From positions 1-20,969 of the forward strand of contig CATIQX010000005.1 in NCBI GenBank assembly GCA_949531795.1: 20,969 nucleotides of DNA, read 5' to 3'. Shown piece by piece: positions 8,456 to 16,352 of the stretch. Position 1 is the first letter of the stretch; every line of letters starts with the position of its first letter. The stretch is from Cryomorphaceae bacterium. GTDB taxonomy: Bacteria; Bacteroidota; Bacteroidia; Flavobacteriales; BACL11. A program made the translations under genes and the position numbers. The notes under the pieces are model-generated. The model was not told the origin of the DNA and did no database searches. It saw only the letters and a program-made list of their open reading frames with translations.

Positions 8456-8830
8456 TTATTCATAAAATGCATTGAATTTATCTTTATTTTCAATGAGTAT
8501 CCAAAGGTTAATCAATAACAATACTAAGCCCATAACAAAGCCTGCTGGGTTCAATACGATGTGAATCAAAAAGATATTTATTGTAACAGGCATTATTAAT
8601 GCTGCTCCTAAGGCATTGAACTTTTTTGTAATAATTAAAGCTCCCGCTAAAACCTCAACAATTGCTACAAGAGGAATAATATACCCACTTGAAGAAAATG
8701 CTTCCATTAAGTCCCCTGCAGCTGCTGACATTTCAGGTATTGGCATAAAGTTAAAGAATTTGTTTAGCCCTGAGTTAATCATCATTAATGCAAATAAAAT
8801 GCGAACTGATATAAATATTTTGTTTTTCAT
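8456..8830 (-). CDS. DoxX-like small membrane protein
   Basis: This 124-aa protein has four hydrophobic segments and the DoxX/DoxD-like pattern: RILFALMMINSGLNKF near the start, VEVLAGALIITKKFNALGA in the middle and a final LVLLLINLWILI helix. I chose the ATG at 8830 (MKNKIF) rather than the ATG 13 codons upstream, because the first transmembrane segment follows directly. Members of this family are linked to redox and sulfur chemistry in some organisms, but most have no defined role. It lies 117 nt upstream of the SulP gene on the same strand. I saw no TAnnTTTG box ahead of it. Confidence 0.75.
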   Translation of the reverse strand: MKNKIFISVRILFALMMINSGLNKFFNFMPIPEMSAAAGDLMEAFSSSGYIIPLVAIVEVLAGALIITKKFNALGAALIMPVTINIFLIHIVLNPAGFVMGLVLLLINLWILIENKDKFNAFYE

Positions 8831-9036
8831 ACTATAATTAAATTTGGTTAATAATTCTAAATTTATCAATGATAAGGATTACTATTGTAGCCTTATACTC
8901 TTTTATTGTGCTTCTTGAAATTTCTGTATTCTCTTTTAAAAACAAATCAGTCTATGATAATATTTGCAATCATCTTAATATCGTTAGTTATTTTAATTTC
9001 ATTACTTACTTTTTTAACACTAAAAAAATAAGTCAT

Positions 9037-9477
9037 CTAATAATTAGGAACTTCCTTTAAAAAAGTAATCTTATTGTTTTTATAATCCATAGCACAACAG
9101 AAATGTTTCATTCCATTAGTCACTACTAAAAAATCTACTCTCAATTTGAAATTATATTTTGCAATCTGATCAAATGCATCTTGAGTAATCTTTACATTTG
9201 GAGCCTTACATTCAACTATCATATTTGGCTTTCCTTGATTAGTATATAAAACAATATCAGCCCTAGTTGACTGCTCATTATATTTCACCATTTTCTCAAC
9301 ACCCATTAGCCCTAGAGGATATTTTTTTTCTAAATTCAAATAATGAATAAAGTGTTGACGTACCCATTCCTCAGGGTTTAAAACCAAATATTTTTTTCTT
9401 ACTGCATCAAAAACTTGTGTAGTTCCTTCAACTAATTTAGTTTTGAGGACTGCATTTGGTAAATTTAATTGAGGCAT
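9037..9477 (-). CDS. Solitary HsdR-N-like (PD-(D/E)XK fold) protein
   Basis: This 146-aa protein resembles the stand-alone 'type I restriction R protein N-terminus' family of Bacteroidota. The segment LNPEEWVRQHFIHYL (37-51, numbered from the GTG at 9489) is typical. The likely nuclease core is intact: D78 in RADIVLY and E93/K95 in IVECKAP, giving D-x14-E-x-K. There is no helicase or translocase domain and no methylase or specificity gene nearby, so it is not a working type I system. Its cellular role is unknown. The ATG at 9477 (MPQLNLP) is preferred; an ATG at 9483 and a GTG at 9489 also lie in frame. It is divergent from holA with 19 nt between starts. Such proteins commonly neighbour holA in flavobacteria, which hints at a DNA-related role. 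Confidence 0.8.
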   Translation of the reverse strand: MPQLNLPNAVLKTKLVEGTTQVFDAVRKKYLVLNPEEWVRQHFIHYLNLEKKYPLGLMGVEKMVKYNEQSTRADIVLYTNQGKPNMIVECKAPNVKITQDAFDQIAKYNFKLRVDFLVVTNGMKHFCCAMDYKNNKITFLKEVPNY

Positions 9478-9496
9478 ATTCATATCCACAAAATAA

Positions 9497-10498
9497 ATGA
9501 ATTATAAAGAAATAATATCATCAATAACAAATAAAGATTTAAAACCCGTCTATTTTTTAATGGGGGAAGAACCTTACTATATTGATAAATTAGCTAATGC
9601 TTTTGCTAAAGATGTACTCTCAGCTGATGAACAAGAGTTCAACCAAGTAATCCTTTACGGAAAAGATATTGAAACAGCACAAGCAATTGCAGAATCAAAA
9701 CAATTTCCTTTTAGTTCTGACAAAAGAGTAGTCATTGTTAGAGAAGCGCAGCACCTAAAAGATATTGATGTGTTAGACTCTTATTTAGACAACGTACAGC
9801 CTTCTACCATTTTAGTGATCTGTTACAAAGGAAAATCAGTTGACAAACGAAAGAAATTTGGGAAAACCCTAGCTCAAAAATGTGTTGTTTTTGAAAGTAA
9901 AAAATTATATGATAATAAAATCCCAGATTGGATATATTCATATATCACAGAAAAAGGATTTAAGATTGACAATAGTGCAACTGCTGTGCTTTCTGAATAC
10001 ATTGGTGCTGATTTATCCAAAATCACAAATGAATTAGAGAAACTAATGTTAGTGGTGAAAAAGAACGAAAAAATTACGACAGCAATTATTGAGTATCATA
10101 TTGGTATAAGCAAAGATTATAATGTTTTTGAATTACAAAACGCTTTAGGCAAAAAGCAAGTTTTAAAAGCAAACAAAATAATTAATCATTTTGCAGCCAA
10201 TCCAAAAGACCATCATATTGTCCCAACACTTAGCGCTTTATTCTCCTATTTTCAGAAAATAATGGTGTATCATTTTTTGGAAGATAAAAGCCCGAAATTT
10301 GCTGCTAGTGCTCTAAAAGTAAATCCTTTTTTTATTAGCCAATACCAAACTGCCTCACAGCATTATAGCAAACGACAGTTGTTTTATATATTTGAATATC
10401 TTAAAGAGTACGACCTTAGAAGCAAAGGAGTAAACAACAAAAGCACTTCACATGAAGGACTCTTAAAAGAGCTAGTTTTCAAAATTCTGCATGCGTAA
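9497..10498 (+). CDS. holA: DNA polymerase III subunit delta
   Basis: This 333-aa protein is the delta 'wrench' subunit of the clamp loader, which binds and opens the beta clamp. The N-terminal AAA+-like domain begins KPVYFLMGEEPYYIDKL (16-32); GEEPYYID is typical of delta and is a degenerate P-loop. Further delta features are the strand KRVVIVREAQHLKD (about 81-94) and the helical lid and collar with NELEKLML (176-183). Length fits the family (about 330-345). It is divergent from the HsdR-N-like gene. TAAATTTA at 9460-9467 is a one-mismatch -7 box 29 nt before the ATG, inside the neighbour's coding region. The TonB receptor gene starts 47 nt downstream but appears to have its own promoter. 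Confidence 0.93.
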   Translation: MNYKEIISSITNKDLKPVYFLMGEEPYYIDKLANAFAKDVLSADEQEFNQVILYGKDIETAQAIAESKQFPFSSDKRVVIVREAQHLKDIDVLDSYLDNVQPSTILVICYKGKSVDKRKKFGKTLAQKCVVFESKKLYDNKIPDWIYSYITEKGFKIDNSATAVLSEYIGADLSKITNELEKLMLVVKKNEKITTAIIEYHIGISKDYNVFELQNALGKKQVLKANKIINHFAANPKDHHIVPTLSALFSYFQKIMVYHFLEDKSPKFAASALKVNPFFISQYQTASQHYSKRQLFYIFEYLKEYDLRSKGVNNKSTSHEGLLKELVFKILHA

Positions 10499-10518
10499 TA
10501 TTGCTGTCTTTATTTAGC

Positions 10519-10526
10519 TATATTTG
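10519..10526 (+). promoter_or_regulatory. Bacteroidota -7 promoter box for the TonB receptor gene
   Basis: TATATTTG matches TAnnTTTG, 19 nt before the ATG at 10546. A TTG at 10501-10503 lies 15 nt upstream, a little short for a -33 element. The predicted leader is only about 12-15 nt. The box also argues that the in-frame TTG at 10501 is not the start codon. Confidence 0.6.
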
Positions 10527-10545
10527 CAAACTAATTTTACGAAAA

Positions 10546-12816
10546 ATGCGCAAACTTTTACTTTTACTTTCAATCTCAATATTCAGTGCATTAGCATTTT
10601 CTCAAACAGGAAATATAAGAGGATTTGTATATGACAAAAATAGCGGCGAACCAATAATGTTCTGTAATGTGATTTTACAAGGGACAACTATTGGAGCTTC
10701 AACTGACGTAAATGGGATGTATAATATTTCAAAAGTATTAGCTGGAGATTACACCTTAACAGTTACTTACATAGGGTATGACTCGTCAGCAGTAAATATT
10801 ACTTTAAAGTCAGGCAAAGTAATTACTCAAAACCTTGAAATATCAGAATCTAGTATCAAATTAAACGAGGTAAGAATTTCAGCTGAAAGATCTGAAATGA
10901 AAACAGAAGTAAAGGCAGCTGCCATAAAAATCACCAAACAAGATATGGAAATGATTCCTAGCATTGGAGGTGAGCCGGACTTAGCTCAATATATGCAGGT
11001 AATACCAGGAGTCGTATTCACAGGTGACCAAGGAGGACAACTCTACATAAGAGGAGGATCACCTATACAAAACAAAGTATTACTTGATGGGATGACTATT
11101 TATAGTCCTTTTCATTCTATTGGTTTATTTTCAGTTTTTGATACTGATATTATTAGAAATACAGATGTGTATACCGGAGGATTTAGTGCCGAATATGGCG
11201 GTAGAATTTCTTCCATAATGGATATAAAAACTATTGATGGGAATAAAAAAGATTTTGGAGGAAAATTAACTGCAAATACTTTTGGCTCCAAACTTTTTGT
11301 TGAAGGACCGCTTTTAGGTAACGATAAATCTTCATTTGTTTTTTCAGGTAAAACCTCTTATCTTGATAAAAGTTCCGAACTTTTATACAAATATCCAACT
11401 CTTTATTTTGACGAAAAAGGCTTGCCATATTCATACACAGATTTATATGGAAAATTCTCATTTCACGGTAACAATGGAAGTAAGATAAATATATTTGGCT
11501 TCAATTTTCAAGATAAAGTAGATTATGAAGGTATTTCTGAACTTAATTGGACGTCAAAAGGAATAGGTTCAGAATTTATTCTAATTCCTGGAAACTCTCC
11601 TGTTTTGATTGAGGGTAATTTCGCATATTCATCTTATGACATCTCTTTAGATGAAGAAGCTTCCTCATTAAGAGAAAGTGGAATAGATGGATATGACATG
11701 GGCTTTGATTTCACTTACTTTCAACCTAAAGGAAAAATAAAATATGGCTTTAATATTCATGGGTTTTCAACTGATTTCACTACTTACAATTCCGTTAATT
11801 CTAAAATTGAACAAAAAGAAAATACTTCAGAGTTCTCAGCATATATAAATTACCAATTTGCTACAAATCGCTTTATAATTGAACCTGGGTTTCGATTGCA
11901 AAAATATACACTAGGAGTTTCTCCTGAACCAAGATTAGGAATGAAATATATTGCTAGTGACCGTATGCGATTTAAAGTATCATCAGGCTATTATTCACAA
12001 AATATATTGAGTACAACTTCTGACAGAGATATTGTTAATTTATTTTCTGGCATCATATCTTCTCCAGAAGAAATTCCTGATCAATCAGATGGGAATCCTT
12101 ACGAAAATAAGTTCCAAAAAGCTAGACACTTAATTGCTGGAGTTGAATATGATATCAGCAGGAGAATTGACTTTCAAATAGAAGGATACATAAAAGATTT
12201 CACTCAATTGACAAACATTAATCGAAATATGACCTCTAATACAGATGATGAATTTATTATTGAAAGTGGAGTTGCAAAAGGAGTAGATGCTTTACTTAAG
12301 TTCAAAAGTAAAAAATTATATATCTGGGCGGTATACTCTATTGGTATTATCACGAGAAATGATGGAGAAAAAACATATAACCCACACTTTGACAGAAGAC
12401 ATAATATGAATTTCGTTACCTCTTACAAATTCGGTAAAAATGACAGTTGGAAAGCAGATATGAGATGGAATTTAGGGTCGGGTTTTCCATTCACACAAAC
12501 TCAAGGATTTTACGAAAACCTAACTTTCTCTTCTGATGACGGAAGACCAATAATAAACCTTGATTACACTAATGTTAATGGAGAGTTAGGAATCGAGTAT
12601 GCAGAACTTAATGAGGGGAGATTACCTTACTACCACAGGCTAGACGCTTCAATTTCAAAAAGCATTAAACTAAACAAAATATCTAAGCTTGACATGACAC
12701 TGTCAGTAACTAATGCTTACAATAGAGAAAACATTTTTTATTTTAACCGTGTAAAGTACGAAAGAGTGAATCAATTACCAATTATGCCCAGCTTCGGCGC
12801 AAGCATCACATTCTAA
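10546..12816 (+). CDS. TonB-dependent outer membrane receptor
   Basis: This 756-aa outer-membrane protein starts with a clear signal peptide (MRKLLLLLSISIFSALAFSQ, cleavage near 20). A carboxypeptidase-regulatory-like beta-sandwich follows (about 22-105, GNIRGFVYDKNSGEPI onward), then a plug domain (about 115-225) with IPGVV, LYIRGGSPIQNKVLLDGM and GGFSAEYGGR, and a beta-barrel ending in a terminal Phe (FGASITF). Such receptors import large or scarce ligands using TonB energy. There is no SusD partner and no degradation, siderophore or metal gene nearby, so the ligand is unknown. It is somewhat shorter than SusC-type receptors (about 1000 aa). I chose the ATG at 10546 because it starts the signal peptide and follows a promoter box. 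Confidence 0.9.
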   Translation: MRKLLLLLSISIFSALAFSQTGNIRGFVYDKNSGEPIMFCNVILQGTTIGASTDVNGMYNISKVLAGDYTLTVTYIGYDSSAVNITLKSGKVITQNLEISESSIKLNEVRISAERSEMKTEVKAAAIKITKQDMEMIPSIGGEPDLAQYMQVIPGVVFTGDQGGQLYIRGGSPIQNKVLLDGMTIYSPFHSIGLFSVFDTDIIRNTDVYTGGFSAEYGGRISSIMDIKTIDGNKKDFGGKLTANTFGSKLFVEGPLLGNDKSSFVFSGKTSYLDKSSELLYKYPTLYFDEKGLPYSYTDLYGKFSFHGNNGSKINIFGFNFQDKVDYEGISELNWTSKGIGSEFILIPGNSPVLIEGNFAYSSYDISLDEEASSLRESGIDGYDMGFDFTYFQPKGKIKYGFNIHGFSTDFTTYNSVNSKIEQKENTSEFSAYINYQFATNRFIIEPGFRLQKYTLGVSPEPRLGMKYIASDRMRFKVSSGYYSQNILSTTSDRDIVNLFSGIISSPEEIPDQSDGNPYENKFQKARHLIAGVEYDISRRIDFQIEGYIKDFTQLTNINRNMTSNTDDEFIIESGVAKGVDALLKFKSKKLYIWAVYSIGIITRNDGEKTYNPHFDRRHNMNFVTSYKFGKNDSWKADMRWNLGSGFPFTQTQGFYENLTFSSDDGRPIINLDYTNVNGELGIEYAELNEGRLPYYHRLDASISKSIKLNKISKLDMTLSVTNAYNRENIFYFNRVKYERVNQLPIMPSFGASITF

Positions 12817-12824
12817 ATTACTTA

Positions 12825-12877
12825 ACTGATTTATAAAAAAATTTAATAAAACTTTTATCAATAAAAGAATAATCAGT
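12825..12877. repeat. Nested inverted repeats between receptor gene and pyrG
   Basis: An outer 7-bp repeat (ACTGATT at 12825-12831, AATCAGT at 12871-12877) encloses an inner one (CTTTTAT at 12852-12858, ATAAAAG at 12861-12867, 2-nt centre). It lies just after the receptor stop (12816). It could form a weak hairpin or terminator, or serve as a dyad site, but there is no G-C-rich stem and no long T run. Confidence 0.3.
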
Positions 12878-12886
12878 AACAAATAG

Positions 12887-12894
12887 TATTTTTA
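12887..12894 (+). promoter_or_regulatory. Possible -7 promoter box for pyrG
   Basis: TATTTTTA matches TAnnTTTG except for the final G, 24 nt before the GTG start. Spacing is as for the other boxes in this window, but the match is imperfect. Confidence 0.3.
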
Positions 12895-12918
12895 CAAAAA
12901 CAAAAACTACTGTAAACT

Positions 12919-14529
12919 GTGAGTAAATTTCCTACAAAATATATTTTCGTAACTGGTGGAGTAACCTCATCATTAGGTAAAGGAATCATTTCAGCATCCT
13001 TAGGTAAATTATTAACTGCTAGAGGATATTCTGTAACTATTCAGAAATTAGACCCCTACATTAATGTAGACCCTGGTACAATGAACCCGTATGAACATGG
13101 AGAGTGTTATGTAACTGACGATGGAGCAGAAACAGATTTAGATTTAGGACATTACGAACGTTTTTTAAATAATTCAACCTCACAAGCTAATAATGTGACT
13201 ACAGGCAGAATTTATCAAACCGTTATTCAGAAAGAAAGAAAAGGAGATTACCTTGGGAAAACAGTACAGATTATACCTCATATTACTGATGAGATAAAAA
13301 GAAGAATTCAAATACTTGGAAATACTGGAGAATTTGATTTCGTAATTACTGAAATTGGCGGTACAGTTGGTGATATTGAAGCTCTACCTTATATTGAGGC
13401 CGTAAGACAGTTGAAATGGGAATTAGAAAATTCTGCATTATTTATACATCTAACTTTAGTTCCTTATCTTGCTGCAGCTGGAGAATTAAAAACAAAACCA
13501 ACCCAACATTCCGTTAAAACTTTATTAGAAGCAGGTATACAACCTGATATTTTAGTTTGCCGTACAGAACATCCCTTAGGAAGTGAAATTAAAAAGAAAG
13601 TCGCTCGTTTCTGTAACGTTGAGCTAGATGCAGTTATTGAATCTATGGATGTCTCATCAATATATGAGGTACCTTTATTGATGCAAAAAGAAGGACTAGA
13701 CAAAGTAGTATTACGAAAATTAGGAATAGCAAACAATACAGAAGTAAAATTAGAACAATGGTGCAGTTTCTTAGAAGGGTTACAAAATCCTAAAAAAGAA
13801 ATTACTATTGGATTAATAGGTAAATATGTTGAATTACAAGATGCATATAAATCCATCTCAGAAGCAATTATTCACGCAGGAGTAAAGAATTCTTGTAAGG
13901 TAAAAGTAAACTGGATAAATGCTGAGGAAATAAATAACAAAAATGTAGTTAATAAACTAGCTGGACTTAGTGGGGTTTTAGTTGCTCCTGGATTTGGAGT
14001 TAGAGGAATGGAAGGTAAAATTACTACGATCAAACATGTTAGAGAAAACAACATTCCTTTTTTAGGAATTTGTTTAGGAATGCAGTCAGCAGTAATTGAA
14101 TATGCAAGAAATGTACTTGGATATAAGGATGCTAATTCTGTAGAAGCTAATGAAGATACATCTGCTCCTGTTATAGACTTAATGAAAGATCAAAAATCAA
14201 TAACCAAAAAAGGTGGAACTATGAGACTTGGTGCTTATGATTGTCATCTCACAAAGATTTCAAATGCATATAATTCCTACCAAAATGTTGAAATAAGCGA
14301 ACGACATAGACACAGATTTGAATTCAATAATAAGTATAAGTCAGAATTCGAAAAATCAGGAATGATATTCTCAGGAATAAACCCTAAAAATAATTTAGTT
14401 GAAATTGTAGAAATTCCTACTCACCCATGGTTTGTTGGCGTACAATTTCATCCAGAATATAAAAGTACAGTTGCCAATCCTCACCCTCTTTTTTGCGGAT
14501 TTATTGACGCATGTATCAAAAACAAATAA
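12919..14529 (+). CDS. pyrG: CTP synthase (glutamine hydrolysing)
   Basis: This 536-aa enzyme makes CTP from UTP, ATP and glutamine in the cytoplasm. The N-terminal synthetase domain has the P-loop region GGVTSSLGKG (13-22) and the conserved KLDPYINVDPGTMNP segment. The C-terminal class I glutamine amidotransferase domain (about 295-536) has nucleophile C385 in GICLGMQ and the HPE triad residues H511 and E513. Length is normal for the family. Translation starts at GTG (12919), since no in-frame ATG lies near the conserved N-terminus. yidC follows after 12 nt, a pairing common in Bacteroidota, so the two are probably one operon. Confidence 0.97.
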   Translation: MSKFPTKYIFVTGGVTSSLGKGIISASLGKLLTARGYSVTIQKLDPYINVDPGTMNPYEHGECYVTDDGAETDLDLGHYERFLNNSTSQANNVTTGRIYQTVIQKERKGDYLGKTVQIIPHITDEIKRRIQILGNTGEFDFVITEIGGTVGDIEALPYIEAVRQLKWELENSALFIHLTLVPYLAAAGELKTKPTQHSVKTLLEAGIQPDILVCRTEHPLGSEIKKKVARFCNVELDAVIESMDVSSIYEVPLLMQKEGLDKVVLRKLGIANNTEVKLEQWCSFLEGLQNPKKEITIGLIGKYVELQDAYKSISEAIIHAGVKNSCKVKVNWINAEEINNKNVVNKLAGLSGVLVAPGFGVRGMEGKITTIKHVRENNIPFLGICLGMQSAVIEYARNVLGYKDANSVEANEDTSAPVIDLMKDQKSITKKGGTMRLGAYDCHLTKISNAYNSYQNVEISERHRHRFEFNNKYKSEFEKSGMIFSGINPKNNLVEIVEIPTHPWFVGVQFHPEYKSTVANPHPLFCGFIDACIKNK

Positions 14530-14541
14530 TCAAGTTTTAAA

Positions 14542-16350
14542 ATGAAAAAATACGATAAAAATTCACTAATTGGTTTTGTGTTAATGGCAGTTATCTTAAT
14601 AGTATTTAATACTTTCTTTTTCCCTGAAATACCGAAGGAACAAGAACCGATTACTACATCAACTGAAAATGTAATTACAGAAGCTCAACTCACCCGAACA
14701 ACAGTTTCTACACCTGAAGAAAGTAATTCAATTACGAGTGATGAGCTAAAAATAAAATATGGTGTTTTTGCTTCAGCTGCAAATGGAAAAGATGAATTTC
14801 AAGTTATTGAAAATGATAAATTAAAAATTACAGTTGCTAATAAAGGTGGTAGAATTGTATCCGTAATCTTAAAGGAATATCAAACTTTTGATTCGTTAGC
14901 ACTTGATTTATTTGATGCAGATAGTTCTCGTTTCAATCTTCAATTCACTACAGGTCATAACATAAATACTTCCGACTTGTACTTTGTTGCAGAACAAAGT
15001 AGTAACACTTTAAGCATGAAACTAAAGGCTGACAACAGCCGATATGTAGAGTACCTATATACGATCACTGATGACTACCTAATTAATTTTGATATAAAAT
15101 TTATAGGAATGGAAGACCTAATTCCATCAGGAATAAATTACATGAATTTGGAGTGGCAAATGAAAACACCACAAACCGAAAAAAGCAAAACTAATCAGGA
15201 TATGTACACTGGAATTCAGTACCAGTATAGTGCTGATAATGAAGGAGATTATTTAAGTTTTACCTCAACTGATGAAGATAAAATTAATGCTCGCTTAAAT
15301 TGGGTAGCTTTCAAGCAGCAGTTTTTTAGTGCAATCTTTATTGCAAAGGATGGATTTGGAAAACCAACATTCCTAACTTCCACAAAAAGTGAAGGCTCTA
15401 AATTTATAAAAGATTTAGCTGCTAAGTTCGAGCTTCCTTATCAGCACAAAGTAGATGAACAACTAAGTTTTCAATTCTATTTTGGACCTAATCATTATAA
15501 GACTTTAAAGGCATACAATTCAGGTTTTGAAGAATTAGTTCCTCTTGGCTGGGGAATGTTTGGATGGGTAAATCAATATATAATTATACCAATATTTGAT
15601 GGCTTAAGTAAATTTGGGTTTAATTATGGAATAATCATCTTACTTCTCACACTAATTATTAAAATTGGCCTTGCACCGTTCACATATAAAGCATTTTTAT
15701 CACAAGCAAAAATGAAGGTATTAAAGCCTGAAATTGATAAAATTAACGAAAAGTTAAAAGGAAAAGATCCAATGAAAGCCCAACAAGAAACCATGGGGCT
15801 TTATCGAAAGGCAGGTGTAAACCCAATGGGAGGCTGCCTACCAATGTTATTCCAATTCCCTATACTGATTGCAATGTTCCGTTTCTTCCCTGCCTCAATT
15901 GAATTAAGACAAGAAAGTTTTCTTTGGGCAGATGATCTTTCTTCGTATGATTCTATTTATGACTTAGGATTTAACATTCCTTTTTATGGTGATCATATTA
16001 GTTTATTTACATTGTTAATGACGGTTTCTACTTTATTGTACACAAGTATGAATTCTTCAATGGCGACAGGTCAAATGGCGCAAATGAAATGGATGATGTA
16101 CTTGATGCCAATCATGTTCCTTGGATTCTTCAATAATTATGCTGCTGGACTTTCGTACTATTATTTTTTAGCAAATATGTTTACTTTTACTCAGCAATAT
16201 TTTATGAAGCGCTTCATTGATGAAGATAAAATATTTGCTCAATTAGAGGCTAACAAAAAGAAACCTACTAAACCAAAATCTAAGTTTCAAAAGAAATTAG
16301 AAGAAATGCAAAAAAACCAAGAACAGCTAAAGAGTAAAAAGAAAAAGTAA
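14542..16350 (+). CDS. yidC: Membrane protein insertase YidC
   Basis: This 602-aa inner-membrane insertase folds and inserts membrane proteins alone or with SecYEG. The first transmembrane helix is at about 10-27, followed by a Ser/Thr/Glu-rich linker. The large periplasmic beta domain (about 80-325) comes next, then the insertase core of five helices from about 340 to 560 (LVPLGWGMFGW, then IIILLLTLIIK, then GGCLPMLFQFPILIAMFRFFP). The C-terminal tail is strongly Lys-rich, as in insertases that hold ribosomes. K374, in the second core helix, sits where E. coli YidC has the groove arginine R366. Its stop is 2 nt from that of the convergent mqnA. Confidence 0.95.
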   Translation: MKKYDKNSLIGFVLMAVILIVFNTFFFPEIPKEQEPITTSTENVITEAQLTRTTVSTPEESNSITSDELKIKYGVFASAANGKDEFQVIENDKLKITVANKGGRIVSVILKEYQTFDSLALDLFDADSSRFNLQFTTGHNINTSDLYFVAEQSSNTLSMKLKADNSRYVEYLYTITDDYLINFDIKFIGMEDLIPSGINYMNLEWQMKTPQTEKSKTNQDMYTGIQYQYSADNEGDYLSFTSTDEDKINARLNWVAFKQQFFSAIFIAKDGFGKPTFLTSTKSEGSKFIKDLAAKFELPYQHKVDEQLSFQFYFGPNHYKTLKAYNSGFEELVPLGWGMFGWVNQYIIIPIFDGLSKFGFNYGIIILLLTLIIKIGLAPFTYKAFLSQAKMKVLKPEIDKINEKLKGKDPMKAQQETMGLYRKAGVNPMGGCLPMLFQFPILIAMFRFFPASIELRQESFLWADDLSSYDSIYDLGFNIPFYGDHISLFTLLMTVSTLLYTSMNSSMATGQMAQMKWMMYLMPIMFLGFFNNYAAGLSYYYFLANMFTFTQQYFMKRFIDEDKIFAQLEANKKKPTKPKSKFQKKLEEMQKNQEQLKSKKKK

Positions 16351-16352
16351 GT

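Noticed and set aside
6752..8830. SulP and DoxX-like genes as a dedicated sulfur-metabolism module
   Set aside because: The genes are separated by 117 nt with a separate promoter box, and no sulfur-assimilation or oxidation enzyme is present.
8869..9060. Plus-strand 63-codon open frame with hydrophobic residues between the doxX-like and HsdR-N-like genes
   Set aside because: It overlaps the end of the HsdR-N-like gene, its start abuts the doxX-like gene, and composition reflects AT-rich noise rather than a protein family. I see nothing else in 8831-9036.
9037..9477. Part of a type I restriction-modification system
   Set aside because: Only the N-terminal nuclease-like domain is present; no translocase, HsdM or HsdS lies nearby, and the gene is full-length for the solitary family.
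10501..10545. TTG start 15 codons upstream for the TonB receptor
   Set aside because: The extension would run through the TATATTTG promoter box and precede a perfectly placed signal peptide.
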